A stretch of DNA of 64,000 bases from Takifugu bimaculatus (GCA_004026145.2 CP034975.1:2034398-2098397), one strand, 5' to 3'; shown: positions 36,301 to 46,441, counted from the first letter of the stretch. Numbers and translations are program-made. The notes: generated by a model from the sequence alone, not told the origin.

Positions 36301-38224
36301 CAATCCTAATCCAAGTTGCAGTAACTATACTCAGCATGGTTTGTTGCTGCTCCAGTACAATGGTAGAATCAAACCAGAACAGAACACACACAGTACTGGA
36401 ATCACCTGTTGTCTGGGCCACTTTGATGAGACCTCTGTGGAACATTTTCTTGAGCCGAGCCTTCAGATGGAAGTTCTTGGCTCCTCCAGTCACTGATATC
36501 AGCAGGTTTGGAGGGGGAATTTTCCACCAGTCGGTCAAAAGTTGGTAGAGGATTTCAGGTGTGGTGTCTGTGGACACTCTTGCATACTGAGAACAGACAA
36601 GTGGACAATGGTGACGTCTTCACACACACACGGACACACACTGCTCAGTGAATGGTGTTCCTGAGATTCACCTTTCCCGTATTTTGGCCCAAACCGCTGA
36701 AGCTGATGTCACCAAAAGCATCAGTGGGAGCTTCACAGATGTGCCTGTGCTTTCTCCACGTCTGGCCTGTGAACCTGTCCGGCTTGATGGCTTCATCCAC
36801 ATGTTCTGACTTTATGTAGCCACACTTGCACACATCCTCGCTAATGGGGAAAGAGCAGCCGGCATTTAAGAGCTGTGCGGAAGCTGGAAGCCACTAACAG
36901 CATCAGCTGGCATGAGTAAGCAGACTGGCTCCACGGCTGCACTCAGGGAGCTGCCCCCTGCACCACAGAGGAGCGACGCAGCAAAAACCACAGCACAGCA
37001 GCACACTGGCATTTTATCCTACCTCTTATCTCTGTCAAAGAAGCGACATTCCTTCTTGTGGATATTTTTCCTCATCCACAAGGCAAAGTCCTGCAGAGAA
37101 ACAGGATGAGAACAGCACTGAGACATTCCCAAAGGTTCCACCCGCTGTCCCTCCACTATAGATTCCTCCATCCCAGAGGCATCACTTGGCGGGGCTGCGG
37201 TGCCCAGATGAGCCTCCGATGGAGTGAGAGGAAGAGGAGCAGTCGGGGAGTTGGCTGCTGCATCTGTGATGTCAGAGGTGAGTGCGGACATCTGAACAGA
37301 ACTGCAGCTCACTGGACGCCACAGACTCCTGTCTGGTTGTAAGAGAGGGAAATTCCACCTGCTGTGATGTGTCATTTCTCACTTCCTTTCCCCAAAGTTC
37401 CAGATTTAAAGCTCAAATTTGCTGGAAACATGTCAGGTGTCTTATCTTCAGATTTACCTGTCAGGGTTTCTGGGTTGTGTCGGCCGTAGTCCTGCAGGGG
37501 GTGGTGTGGGGCTCAATTGGTGGCAGCACCAATTTACATCGTAGGTAATTTACATCGGGCTGCCTAATTAAGCAGGTTGAGCCTGCCTGTCAGTGCCAGG
37601 GTGTCTGTTTGTCCTGTGAGGGTGTTCCGTTTGTCTTGTCAGAGTGTCTGTTAGTCTCGAGGCTATCTGTTCGTCTTCCTCGTCGTGTGCTGGTGTTCTG
37701 TGTTTCCTGGAGGGCCGCTCCAGCTTAGTGTCTCCTGGAGGGCCGCTCCAGCTTTGTGTCTCCTGGAGGGCCGCTCCAGCTTAGTGTCTCCTGGAGGGCC
37801 GCTCCAGCTTTGTGTCTCCTGGAGGGCCGCTCCAGCTTCGTGTCTCCTGGAGGGCCGCCCCTGTTCCCTGCACCCTCCGCAGTCCTGGAGGGCTGCCCTC
37901 GTGTTCCTCGTGTTCTTTGTGTGCCCCCTTCCCCCTGTCAATAAAGCTTGTTTGACCATTTTACCACTGTGTCCTGGCCTGCGTTCGGGTCCTAATCAAC
38001 CCGTCCGTGACATTACCTTCACTTCACACACAAGAATAGTTTGAAATATTCTACATTTGTATCATTAACACAAAGCACATTTAAGTTGGTGACGGTTTAC
38101 TGCTTGAGTGCTAAAATACCCAAGCTGGTTAAAGGTGACCACTCACCTTTTTAACTGAATACTCAAAGTCGGATCCATTGTCCTGCTCCATCGGCTGCAC
38201 CCTGTTCTTAAAGCTGTGCTCCAT
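27402..38224 (-). CDS. trpm2: TRPM2 ADP-ribose-gated cation channel, 33 coding exons, one internal frameshift
   Basis: Tetrameric Ca2+-permeable channel opened by ADP-ribose and Ca2+ (family knowledge). Exons in transcript order: 38147-38224, 37023-37090, 36672-36840, 36406-36586, 35882-36045, 35620-35800, 35472-35533, 35191-35391, 34900-35002, 34337-34458, 33946-34254, 33373-33510, 33123-33252, 32900-33045, 32509-32621, 31978-32204, 31523-31641, 31308-31440, 30981-31152, 30717-30897, 30456-30631, 29853-29985, 29749-29780, 29511-29581, 29259-29343, 29043-29185, 28910-28974, 28781-28810, 28607-28693, 28044-28122, 27823-27924, 27596-27712, 27402-27518. All are GT-AG and phase-consistent, giving 1410 aa once one extra base near 32,086 is discounted. 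Human TRPM2 is 1503 aa. Motifs: LLISVTGGAKNF, WIITGGTHTGVMKHVGEA, FTISRTLGPKIIIVKRM, pore FGDFP, NILLLNLLIAIFN, and a NUDT9-H domain. That domain separates it from TRPM4/5/8. Confidence 0.93.
30717..32621 (-). other. trpm2: TRPM2 transmembrane and pore exons (S1-S6)
   Basis: Exon 15 begins S1 (VWRVLVCMVFFPLVYS). Exon 16 carries S2 (SYFTFL / VLFAVVLMVDFQ, interrupted by one extra base). Exon 17 covers S3, and exon 18 covers S4 and the linker ISRTLGPKIIIVKRM. Exon 19 has S5 (FLLSIWVVAYGVAKQ) and the pore loop with FGDFP; human TRPM2 has FGQIP here. Exon 20 has the turret cysteines (EAC, KPKCP) and S6 (LLFANILLLNLLIAIF). Confidence 0.9.
31917..31953. repeat. (GT)n microsatellite in TRPM2 intron 16
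   Basis: About 18 GT units lie 24 bp downstream (in transcript direction) of the exon 16 donor. This is close enough to affect splicing if its length varies. Confidence 0.95.
33286..33360. repeat. (CA)n microsatellite in TRPM2 intron 12
   Basis: About 37 uninterrupted CA units between exons 12 and 13, 12 bp from the exon 12 donor. As TG on the coding strand, such tracts are known to influence splicing. It is the longest dinucleotide run in the window. Confidence 0.97.
37459..38012 (+). mobile_element. Solo LTR in TRPM2 intron 1
   Basis: A 554-bp segment starts TGTCAGGG and ends CCGTGACA (TG...CA ends, 5-bp inverted TGTCA/TGACA). It is flanked by a perfect 5-bp duplication TTACC (37,454-37,458 and 38,013-38,017). 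AATAAA lies at 37,940-37,945, so the LTR reads on the plus strand, antisense to TRPM2. No internal retroelement sequence is present, as expected after LTR-LTR recombination. A 28-bp tandem repeat occupies its middle. The family was not identified. Confidence 0.85.
37703..37858 (+). repeat. 28-bp tandem repeat with palindromic core inside the solo LTR
   Basis: Five full 28-bp units start at 37703, 37731, 37759, 37787 and 37815, with a sixth partial unit at 37843. Each full unit contains CTGGAGGGCCGCTCCAG, a 6-bp stem around a 5-base loop that could form a series of hairpins. Confidence 0.95.
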
Positions 38225-38906
38225 TTCTGAAAAGGTTTTAGTTCATAACTATTTAAATGAAGCAACTTGCAAAGTCTTCAGCGTTATGAGAGGGAGTGAT
38301 CATCTTTGACGACTGTCTAATGATTACATAGTTCAGACATTCTCCCTCTCCTCCTCCAGATTAGACTCTAATCTATAAAACAGCACTGGGACATGCGCAT
38401 TTCATTGTGCCGACATGTGATTTGTTCTCCATTAGCTCCACTTCTTCTGCTGAGGCTGGAAGGGCAGCAGGATCCCAGATGAACAAAGTATAAAACCGAG
38501 AATTGACAATTTCTTTACTGCAGGTTTAAATGACAAAATTAACCTTCTGAAGATACCAGACATGTTTTTCATCTGAGGCTGGAATTCCCTTCAAAATAAG
38601 AGTCTTGACAAAGATATTTTATTCAAATGTGTAACTACTGTAACAACTATGTTGTGTTTAATACAGGAGTTCAATCTGCTGTTTCTCCAATTGTCTGTTA
38701 TTCTGACCAGCATAGAAAACATCTCTAAATGTATAATTCTCCTCAACCATTTCTGAACCCCTGAAGATTATAGTCAAACAAGCCTGATATGAATTTATGT
38801 TAAGTTTAGCTCTGTTAAATATGTTACAAATGGCCAAATCTAGCAGCAAGTTTATGACAGTGCCATTACAGGTGTAAGAAATTATCATGAGTTGAAGTCA
38901 CTTTAC

Positions 38907-38937
38907 CGGCTGTGCTGAAGGCTGGTGCTGTTTTCAT
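38907..38937 (-). CDS. trpm2: Candidate extra first coding exon of TRPM2 (MKTAPAFSTA)
   Basis: An ATG at 38,935-38,937 opens ten codons that end in a donor (GCCG|GTAAAG). An acceptor TTTTCAG ends at 38,227, two bases before the ATG of the first confirmed exon. Joining the two gives MKTAPAFSTAE in frame with MEHSFKNR. This would move the start 11 codons upstream. It may instead be a 5' UTR exon. Confidence 0.4.
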
Positions 38938-39239
38938 CAGGGATACGTGTCCTGGTGTCTGCAGCTTAAAAAAAACACACTTTCAGCTGTGTGTGTCTGT
39001 GTTTCATGTTCATTGTCAGGTCCTTGTTGCCAGGTGACAACTTTAATCACGTATAACCGACTTGAACTGAAATCTGAGATAGTTGAATTAGATTTCTGCA
39101 CTTGAAACACACAGTGACCAACTGTGATAATAAATCTGAGAATAATATTGTTATGAATCAATTCTGGCCACAAACAGATTGTCTGGTGTTATTGCTTAAA
39201 TTTGGCTAAATATGATGATTGTAATTAATTGCATTTAAA

Positions 39240-39566
39240 GGATATTTATTTTGTTAAATTGTCTTCAGATATGCTGAAATCAGCGAAGAGAATAAATGAG
39301 ACTCATGAAGGGAGAGAAAGATGAAACAATAAGAAGTGCACTGGAAGCAAACTCTAGTGGACCTGTAAGTAGACAGTCTGAGACACTGAATAAGCTGCAT
39401 TAGATATTAAATTTTAAAAAATTAAATATTTTAGTCTTCTCCAAATCATTGTGTTTGCAGCCACGTCGGTAACCTGATGTCCATGAAGCCACTGGGTGTC
39501 TGGTCCAGGCTGAGCTGTCTGTACAGCTCTCCACAGGTGAAGTTCTACTGGAACATTGGGTCTTAT
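39240..39566 (+). pseudogene. TRPM2 exon 16 (5' part) and intron 15 copy, inverted
   Basis: The plus strand matches the complement of 32,098-32,375: the end of intron 15, the acceptor TTTGCAG, and about 107 bp of exon 16 (coding KPLGVWSRLSCLYSSPQVKFYWN). Similarity stops abruptly at TCTTATTT, just before the position of the extra base in the live gene. It is a fragment only. Confidence 0.9.
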
Positions 39567-40950
39567 TTACTTATTTCGGAAGAAGTTAAAGTCGCAAGGA
39601 TGATCGACGGTGGAGGAGACAGAGGGAGATGGACGTTCCTTTTTCCCCAAAAATACTTTATTTTTCTATGTTTCAAAAAGGGTGCAAATATTTACAGTGC
39701 TGTGGCTCCCGAAAGATGCCAGGCTAAATCCATATGATACCTCACAGACCCTGCACACTTTTATACACCACCACATTAACTCTTTTTCCAACACTTTCCT
39801 TTTTTCCAAAACAACGACCAACCAACTCAAAAACAACCGACCACTCACTAACCAAAAAGAAGAACCCCTGTCTTGGGCCTACTACAGGGCTTTTATACCT
39901 GTAGCCCCCTCCCACAGGTTAAACCATTTATCAAAATTATTACTCTAACTAATACATGTCGAAACTCAAAACAACAACTGAAAAGAAAATACAAAATATG
40001 CATAAAACGTCCAAAACAAATTTCCACCACCAACAACCACCCAGTGCACAGTAAAATACATGTTCAATTTACCCCAATAAAACACCCCCGCTAAAATAGA
40101 TTGTGCCGTAGCACCCCGCGAAACCCCTCCATGTATACAATCATGGACCCGTCCTTCGGTTTCCCCAAACCAGGAAGTATGTCCTGCTGGTGAGTTATTG
40201 AAATATTGGTGCTTGTGATAAATGACAAACAAATAAACCTTGACGTTTTTTAAACAGCCATAGTGTGGGTGTGATTCTTTGGGCAATGTTAAACAGACTG
40301 GAGGTGACACGTTGAGGCAATATGAAGTGCGTTGTTAACTTGGGTGGAAATAATTGTAACATAAATGCCGGTTGGCCATGCCGTGCATGTCGGCTACAAT
40401 GTATTCCAATAAGAAGCTATGGTAAAAAGTGGTGTGCGTGAAATGCTTAAACCAAGTAAACCAAGACGGAACGGAATGGAAATGAAATGCAAACGTGTGT
40501 GCGTAAGTGGCACGGCTCACTCCGTGACAGTAAATATTCTCTCGCTTCTTTATTTAGTTCGAGAGGAAAGAGAACATTTAAATTCTCTCTTGGAACAGCG
40601 AGGGCGCCCTCCTGTGGTGAGTGGCTGTAAAAAAGGAAACCTTGATGTGCAGATGAAAACGAAGATGGAAGGGGGGAAGAAAGCAATGGCAGAATGTTCC
40701 TGAATTTAACAGAAATATTCGATTCAAACTGGAAAGAGGACTGGCAGCAAATTAAACTGATGAAGAAGATAAAGACACGGTGCCTCAAATTCAAATAATT
40801 GCTATTTCTTCAAGTCTAAAACCAATTATAATCTGTTTGCGCTGATGTTGATGGTGGACTTCAGGTAACACCCTCTAGGCCCACGGCCTTCTGCGTCCAC
40901 TTCACAGGTGAGTTCAACCACGGTGGCGTCTTGTTTTATGATGCTGTTGG
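39567..40950. other. Sequence between inverted TRPM2 fragments, possible mobile element
   Basis: It has no gene and no similarity to TRPM2. An AC-rich stretch (39,740-40,100), with AATAAAACACCCCCGC near 40,076, resembles retroelement noncoding ends, but no terminal repeats were found. Confidence 0.3.
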
Positions 40951-40979
40951 TTGGGTGGGTCAGGGAGCAGTCGTAGCAG

Positions 40980-41500
40980 GGTGTGCTGTTTTTCTGTTGA
41001 AGGTCAAAGATTGTGTATCCATAGAGTCCATAGAGTTGTCCTGTCTGGCTGTGTTGTCTACACAGGTGCCTGGATCATCACTGGTGGGACCCACACTGGT
41101 GTGATGAAGCATGTAGGGGAGGCTGTGAAAGATTACACCCTGAGCAGCTCCGTGCAAAGCCAGATTGTTGCAATTGGAATTCCAACATGGGGGATCATTC
41201 ACAACAGGGACACCCTGGTGCAGGCGGAGGTACGGTGATCAGGGTTACAGGTGTGGTTTTTCCTCCCGTTGTTGGGTAAATGTCTCCTTTAATCTGCTCT
41301 TTAGCTGCAGGGTTGTTTTCCAGCCCATTATTTGATGGGCTGTTCATGTTGGTGTTTGACCTCCAGCAGCAACGTGACCATCCCTGCAGCGTGCTTGGTT
41401 TTAGATGGAGGACCAGGAACTTTGAATCTCTGGATCTTCATTCCTGGTCTGATTCTGGTTTTGCATTTTCCCTCACAGACAATTGACAATATGTTGAAAG
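40980..41500 (+). pseudogene. TRPM2 exons 5-8 partial copy, inverted; exon 5 nearly identical to the live exon
   Basis: From about 40,990 to 41,330 the sequence matches the complement of 35,790-36,120 with only a few mismatches. This covers exon 5 with both splice sites, intron 5, the exon 6 acceptor and its first bases. It then jumps to the exon 7 acceptor region: the exon 7 copy has lost one G at its first base and has no GT donor. A divergent intron 7 and the start of exon 8 follow. Exon 5 encodes the same residues as the live exon (AWIITGGTHTGVMKHVG...). A deleted exon 6 and broken exon 7 make this nonfunctional. Confidence 0.92.
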
Positions 41501-41614
41501 GTATAAAAAAAAAGACATTAGGGCCTTTTCATGTTTTACAAAAGTTAATGGAACAACAGATTACAGTAATTGTAATCAGAATTGAATCAATTTCTATGAA
41601 TATATCTTACATAT

Positions 41615-41740
41615 TATGCATCACTGTACCTCCGCCTGTCCCTGTTTTGAATTATCCACCGTGTTGGAATTCCATTTAAAACTAGTGATGATCCAGGCAC
41701 CTGTGTCTACAACACAGTGAGACAGGACAACTATTCTCAA
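41615..41740 (-). pseudogene. Second TRPM2 exon 5 relic, direct orientation, internally deleted
   Basis: Similar to the two ends of exon 5 (about 35,876-35,935 and 36,025-36,080) with the middle missing. It faces the opposite way to the near-identical copy 400 bp to its left. The two make an imperfect inverted repeat. Confidence 0.75.
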
Positions 41741-42390
41741 ATATTTTATACATTCTATAACCTGTGGTGCATTGCTTCTCACTTCCTTTCCAATTAAAAT
41801 AAGAGGGAATAATCAGATTTCCTGCGATTACCGTCAGTTTACAAAACTACAAAATCATATGATCTATCCTTATTTTCAGTTTTTTAGAGATTGTTCCATT
41901 TCCTTTAATATAGTTTTCTGCAGTGCTGCATCAAATCAGATTAATAAACCTCTGAAGAGGAGATTTTTTGTTCCAACATAGTGATCAACTTCCAAGATTT
42001 GATGGGCTTATTACAGTTGGTTGTTTTTTTAAAATGACGACAATATGTGTCTTTAAACACAGTTTGAAGTCTTTGGCTACTAACTTGAGCGTCAGCATCT
42101 TTGAAATCCATAAATAAAATTAATGTTCATAGGAGGCCTGAACTTATGAAATGGCTCAGATGTGAGCTGTCAGGATGGAAACGAATCAGATGAATACTGT
42201 GGCCATCAACACTCCTGTAGAGTACAAGGCCAACACGACATGGTTTGGTTGTGATTATGCATTCTGAAATAAGTCCGCTAGGATGGCAGCAGACTCACCG
42301 ATCATTAACAAACCACCCAAACACGAACAGCTTTATTAAAAAGTCGTAAATACTATACGAAATCATACCTACTCTGTCAGCCCAGCTCCC
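41741..42390. other. Intergenic AT-rich DNA
   Basis: No coding or repeat signal was recognised between the TRPM2 relics and the AMFR-like pseudogene. Confidence 0.4.
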
Positions 42391-42392
42391 AG

Positions 42393-42798
42393 ACTGAACT
42401 ACCAAAAAGTACCTCCATGTTGGTAATATCATGGCCAGATTTACTGTTGCTACGGCTGAAGAGCTGGCGGCTAATGATGACTGCGCCATCTGTTTGGAGT
42501 CCATGTTGACAGCATGTAAACTTCCCTGTGGTCATCTTTCACAACTCTTGTCTGCGCTCGTGGCTGGAACAGGACAACTCTTGTCCTACACGCAGCACGT
42601 CCTTGGACATCAGTGGGGACGGAGTCCTGGAGAGGAGCCAGCATCAGGGGCTGGTGTGGAGGAGAACATGGGCCCAGTAGGAGCTGCTGCAGATGCCAGA
42701 CCACACATCAACTCATAATCGATTCTTCCACTTCGATGGGTCTCTCATCGCCAGCCGGTTGCCCAGTTTCTTAGTGGGAGTAATTCACACACCTAACG
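42393..42798 (+). pseudogene. amfr: AMFR (gp78) RING-region pseudogene, apparently intronless
   Basis: The plus strand encodes KYLHVGNIMARFTVATAEELAANDDCAICLESM..CKLPCGHL. It then shifts frame at 42,535 (two bases short) into FHNSCLRSWLEQDNSCPT, and later into FFHFDGSLIASRLPSF. These are the RING and following blocks of the ER-membrane E3 ligase AMFR/gp78. The frame is broken at least twice, and the RING continues without any GT-AG intron, which suggests a retrocopy. No poly(A) tail was found, and upstream transmembrane and downstream CUE parts are absent. It lies on the strand opposite the three genes. Confidence 0.85.
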
Positions 42799-43265
42799 GC
42801 GAAAGGCGACCCAGGGATCAAAGACCTGCATGACCATGTCCCTTCTTCAAACCAAAAGCCGGGTGACCTTTGAACCCCAGGGAACATCTCCAGTCTGAGT
42901 AACCTGCCGTTTATGACTGCATCTTACCTCAGTCATAGATACAAATATGCAGCATATATCAGCCAATAGTTGGAACCCACGTGGACGCCTGTACGTAAGC
43001 AACTAACAGTTCATCTCTAACCTGTCACGCTGAAGCTTCCTACACGATCTCAGAACTCAGAATAAAATATGCGAAACCCAGTCGGACCGTTCTTCAGAAG
43101 CTCCCTTCATTCTCTGACCGGAATCATAGTCCCCAACTGCCACCTCACCCAGCAACCCCTGGAGTCCCACTCTGGAATCCTTAAACTCAGGATTCAGCTC
43201 ACGAGCTGAAGTTGGAACGATAAAACGGATGTTGCCCGATTAAAGGAAATAAGGATGCTCAGAGC
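42799..43265. other. Intergenic stretch downstream of HYCC2
   Basis: No recognisable coding sequence. It may include decayed AMFR-like sequence, but I could not align it. Confidence 0.35.
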
Positions 43266-43280
43266 TTTTACGGCACAATA

Positions 43281-43286
43281 TTTATT
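43281..43286 (-). terminator. hycc2: HYCC2 polyadenylation signal (AATAAA)
   Basis: TTTATT on the plus strand is AATAAA on the minus strand, about 3.18 kb downstream of the HYCC2 stop. It is a reasonable end for the long 3' UTR. Other AT-rich signals nearby could be used instead. Confidence 0.45.
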
Positions 43287-46200
43287 CAACAATATACAGT
43301 CAGCTTTTCTGTCTACGTCTCATCTGATCTTCAGCAGTTTTATATGCATCTCATTTATACATTTTTATTTATCTACAGCATTTAAAATAAGTCTCTCGCT
43401 TTTTACAATGCCAATAGTACAGTGTGATCGTGGCCCAGGTCAGGTTTCACACCCCGACTGGCCTTTTCCAGCCTCAGCAGCACAATGACAGAAGGGCTCA
43501 CACACGCACCAAAACTCTCCCGGTGTTTCTGGTCGGATGGCGCGTCCTTGGATCAGGTCCGACCCTCTGCGGTAGGTGTGTGAACAGAACCACTGTGTGA
43601 CAGAACACCGCTGAGGGCGCACAGACGATAAAAGCTCAGATGCCTCGACCCAGACGTTTAAGGACCAAACGAAAAAAACAAGGGAGATGTTGCATAGAAT
43701 CAACTGACCACGAACAGAATGCCTGCTGCCGCCTCTTCATTTTTAAAGAATGTGGCTTTTAGTAAACTCCTGAGACCCTCCGCACATTTACGCTTTTTTT
43801 TTTTTTTACATTTTCTTTCTGATTTGGAAAGAAAATAAATAGCTGTTCCCTCAGACTTGAACAAAAATAAATGTTGGATGTGACATCATATAGAAGTACT
43901 ACTTGAAAGAGACTAAAACCCTGCACTGAGTGTATACACATTTGCACATTAATATATTCTCTCCCCCTCTCCCTATATATATATATCATTTCAGTCTCTA
44001 TCTTCATGGAGGTGGATGGATTAAAGTGCTTTATACTGTATGAAAACAAAGTTCACGGTTATCACGTGCAGAGCAGGAAACTTTTCCCAACCAGTGACGA
44101 CTTAAAATGACTAATTCATTTTAACTTAAATGGACCTTGTGTGGATTTCAAGGATTAATATTTTGGACAAAATTCAGCCAGTCGTCCTCTTTAATTCAGG
44201 GTGACTGGCAGGGGATTCATTTCCTGCCCCAAACATGCAAACATCACCAGACACAGAGATATTCAGCTACGGATTAATCGACATACAGCACCAACGTGGG
44301 AAACCTGCTGGATGATGAACACGGTCACGCAGCACAGGGACGGGGAGTGTGAGTGTGTGCGTGTGTGTGGACTGAGACGACTCCTCTTCCTCCACAGTCC
44401 AGTCCAGCAAGAGGAGGAGGAAGAAAGAGGAGGAGGATGAGCACGGCGGCCAAAGAACTGAAAGTTTTTTGGCTTGAAATGTTTAAGGCTGAAGTGCAAA
44501 CAGGATGACTCAGTCGGGCCCCAGCAGAGGGATTGTGGGAGTTTTCACTGCCGCCTGAACCGGGTTTTCCAGACATTTATCATTCAGCCTCTCTTCTCAC
44601 AAGCGGGACACAGAAATGCACTACAACAGCGGACACCTACAGTACACGGACAATTAATATACTGCTTTCACGAAGCGGAGCTTATTAATGAGTGCCAGGG
44701 GGCCGCATCTCCGACTCACCGGCAACTAGCAAAAAAGAAGGTTCATGGCCAGAAGTCCAAACCTCATCATTGTCGCGCCCCTAGACTGTAAAATAAGAGC
44801 AGTAAACACAAACTATAGGCATTTTAAATTAAGACACTCCAAAACAATATTTTCTTAAGGAGAGGATGTGTTTTGGCACATCTGGCACAGACAAGGAGGA
44901 GATTTGGGCTCGCCTCTCTGGCCATACAGCTTTGCAGGGCGCCGAACGTGCAGACGAGCGTTCTGAACACTCGGTCTGGGCGAGGAGCACGACAGAAGGC
45001 AGATGCAGGCATTTAACAGCAATCCAACACCGTGTGCATGAAGATTGAAAAGAAATTGCACTTTCAAAATCATCACATGAGAGATTAGCAGGTCATTTGG
45101 GGAGAAATTAAATAACCCGGCCCAACCCCCAAGTTATTTTTTTTTTGATATATGTCAGAAAATATAAAAACCTGAAGATTATCATGCCATCATTTTACAG
45201 CAGTTTGTGTGAGACCTAGTTAAACAGAAACTGTAGTATTGAAATATTTAGCCACAAATCTTCAAATAAACACCCAGGTTGTGTGTTGTAGTCCGAAATC
45301 CATTCTGGTTCTGCCCTTTTACCCCCCCCTCAAAAATCAGGTGAGTTTTAAGATAGCAGGTTCTGATTGGGTGGTTGAAGGCAAACACACAATGAGGTAG
45401 AACCAAATTTATCATGAGCATCCAATTGCCGAAAAACAAACAAAAGCAAAATCCAGCCATCACCATGACTGATGCGCAGTGACACATGCGCGCCTCTAGG
45501 GGGCAGTAATTCACCAGCTCAGAAACGAGAAACCACCAAGTGCTTATGAATGATTGGACCCATGGTTAAAATCCAATAGAAAACGCAGATCTAAAACTGC
45601 GCTGCATCACTCAATATTAGTTTGAAATTAATCTTCAGCTCGCTTTCTTAAGATTTGTCCAGTTAAAAGGTTGGAGCAATGCCTTTACAACCTTCCTGCT
45701 TGTGGATGGCAAATGGCAAAACTCTTTCCCCCCAAATTTAACAAAAACAAACCAAAAATCACTTTGGCCCAAAGGACTTACTGTCAAAACATTGACATGC
45801 AAGTGAAAATAACCCAGAAAATGCTACCTTCTTTGGACTACAATCTTGAAAAAAAAAAAGAAAAAAACAACAACCTGACACTTACTTTAATAAAGCAACA
45901 GATGTCTAATTAAAAGCTATCAGTACAGTAAAATAATCAGCATGAACGATTGCACATGTGCCCGGGAATGAAAGGGTAGGAATGAAACGCCCCTCCTGAT
46001 CTCCGCATGAGCAACAGTTTAAGAGTTATTGCTGATTTGTTGACTGATTCAGTCAGAAACTGGGAAAAACTAAAAACTAAAATGTCAAACCGCCCCACAG
46101 CTAGTTCAGCCTCCTTAAAGCTTCTCTTCACATTTTCTCCTGTCGGGGACGATCTCTCGCTCTGCTTGGCGAGTGCAGACGCTCAGTTGCAGCTGCCGTT

Positions 46201-46410
46201 TACAACGCCATTCTCTTTGTTGCGTTTATTTCCAACAGTGCGAAATCTGCAGGACACACGTGTGACTATGTGAGGCGTTAAATCAGGGGACACCTGGACA
46301 GTATGGACACACGCCCACACCCAAAATGTAGGGAGAGAGAAGTTGTTATTGTAGGATTGTTTTGATCTGAAGAGAAAAAACTGCATGAGAAAGAAGAGGT
46401 ATGTTGTGTA

Positions 46411-46441
46411 CTGGTTGTGTGTGTGTGTGTGTGTGTGTGTG
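46411..46441. repeat. (GT)n microsatellite just after the HYCC2 stop codon
   Basis: About 15 GT units in the predicted 3' UTR. Confidence 0.9.

Larger units (their letters stand above)
33946..38224 (-). other. trpm2: TRPM2 N-terminal cytoplasmic region (MHR domains)
   Basis: The first 11 coding exons (about residues 1-546) encode the TRPM homology region. This part of the family binds ADP-ribose in fish TRPM2 as well as at the C-terminal site (family knowledge). Conserved blocks seen: KKECRFF, CKCGY, PTDAFGDISF, LLISVTGGAKNF, VAQTTGAWIITGG, GVEIELRTRLEKFIS, PAVCVVLDGGPGTL, GTPCVVFESSGRIADVIA, DVDVAILQSLLK and LAIVWNRVDIAETEIF. Confidence 0.9.

Noticed and set aside
37703..37858. Regular short repeats resembling a CRISPR array
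   Set aside because: The units are contiguous with no unique spacers, in a vertebrate genome. It is a minisatellite.
37685..38044. 119-codon plus-strand frame and 98-codon minus-strand frame with repeated residues
   Set aside because: Both are translations of the 28-bp tandem repeat in the solo LTR. A unit that is not a multiple of three simply cycles frames.
40951..41238. 95-codon plus-strand frame matching a TRPM domain, as an independent gene
   Set aside because: It is a copied TRPM2 exon 5 with flanking intron read through. Neighbouring exons are deleted or lack donors.
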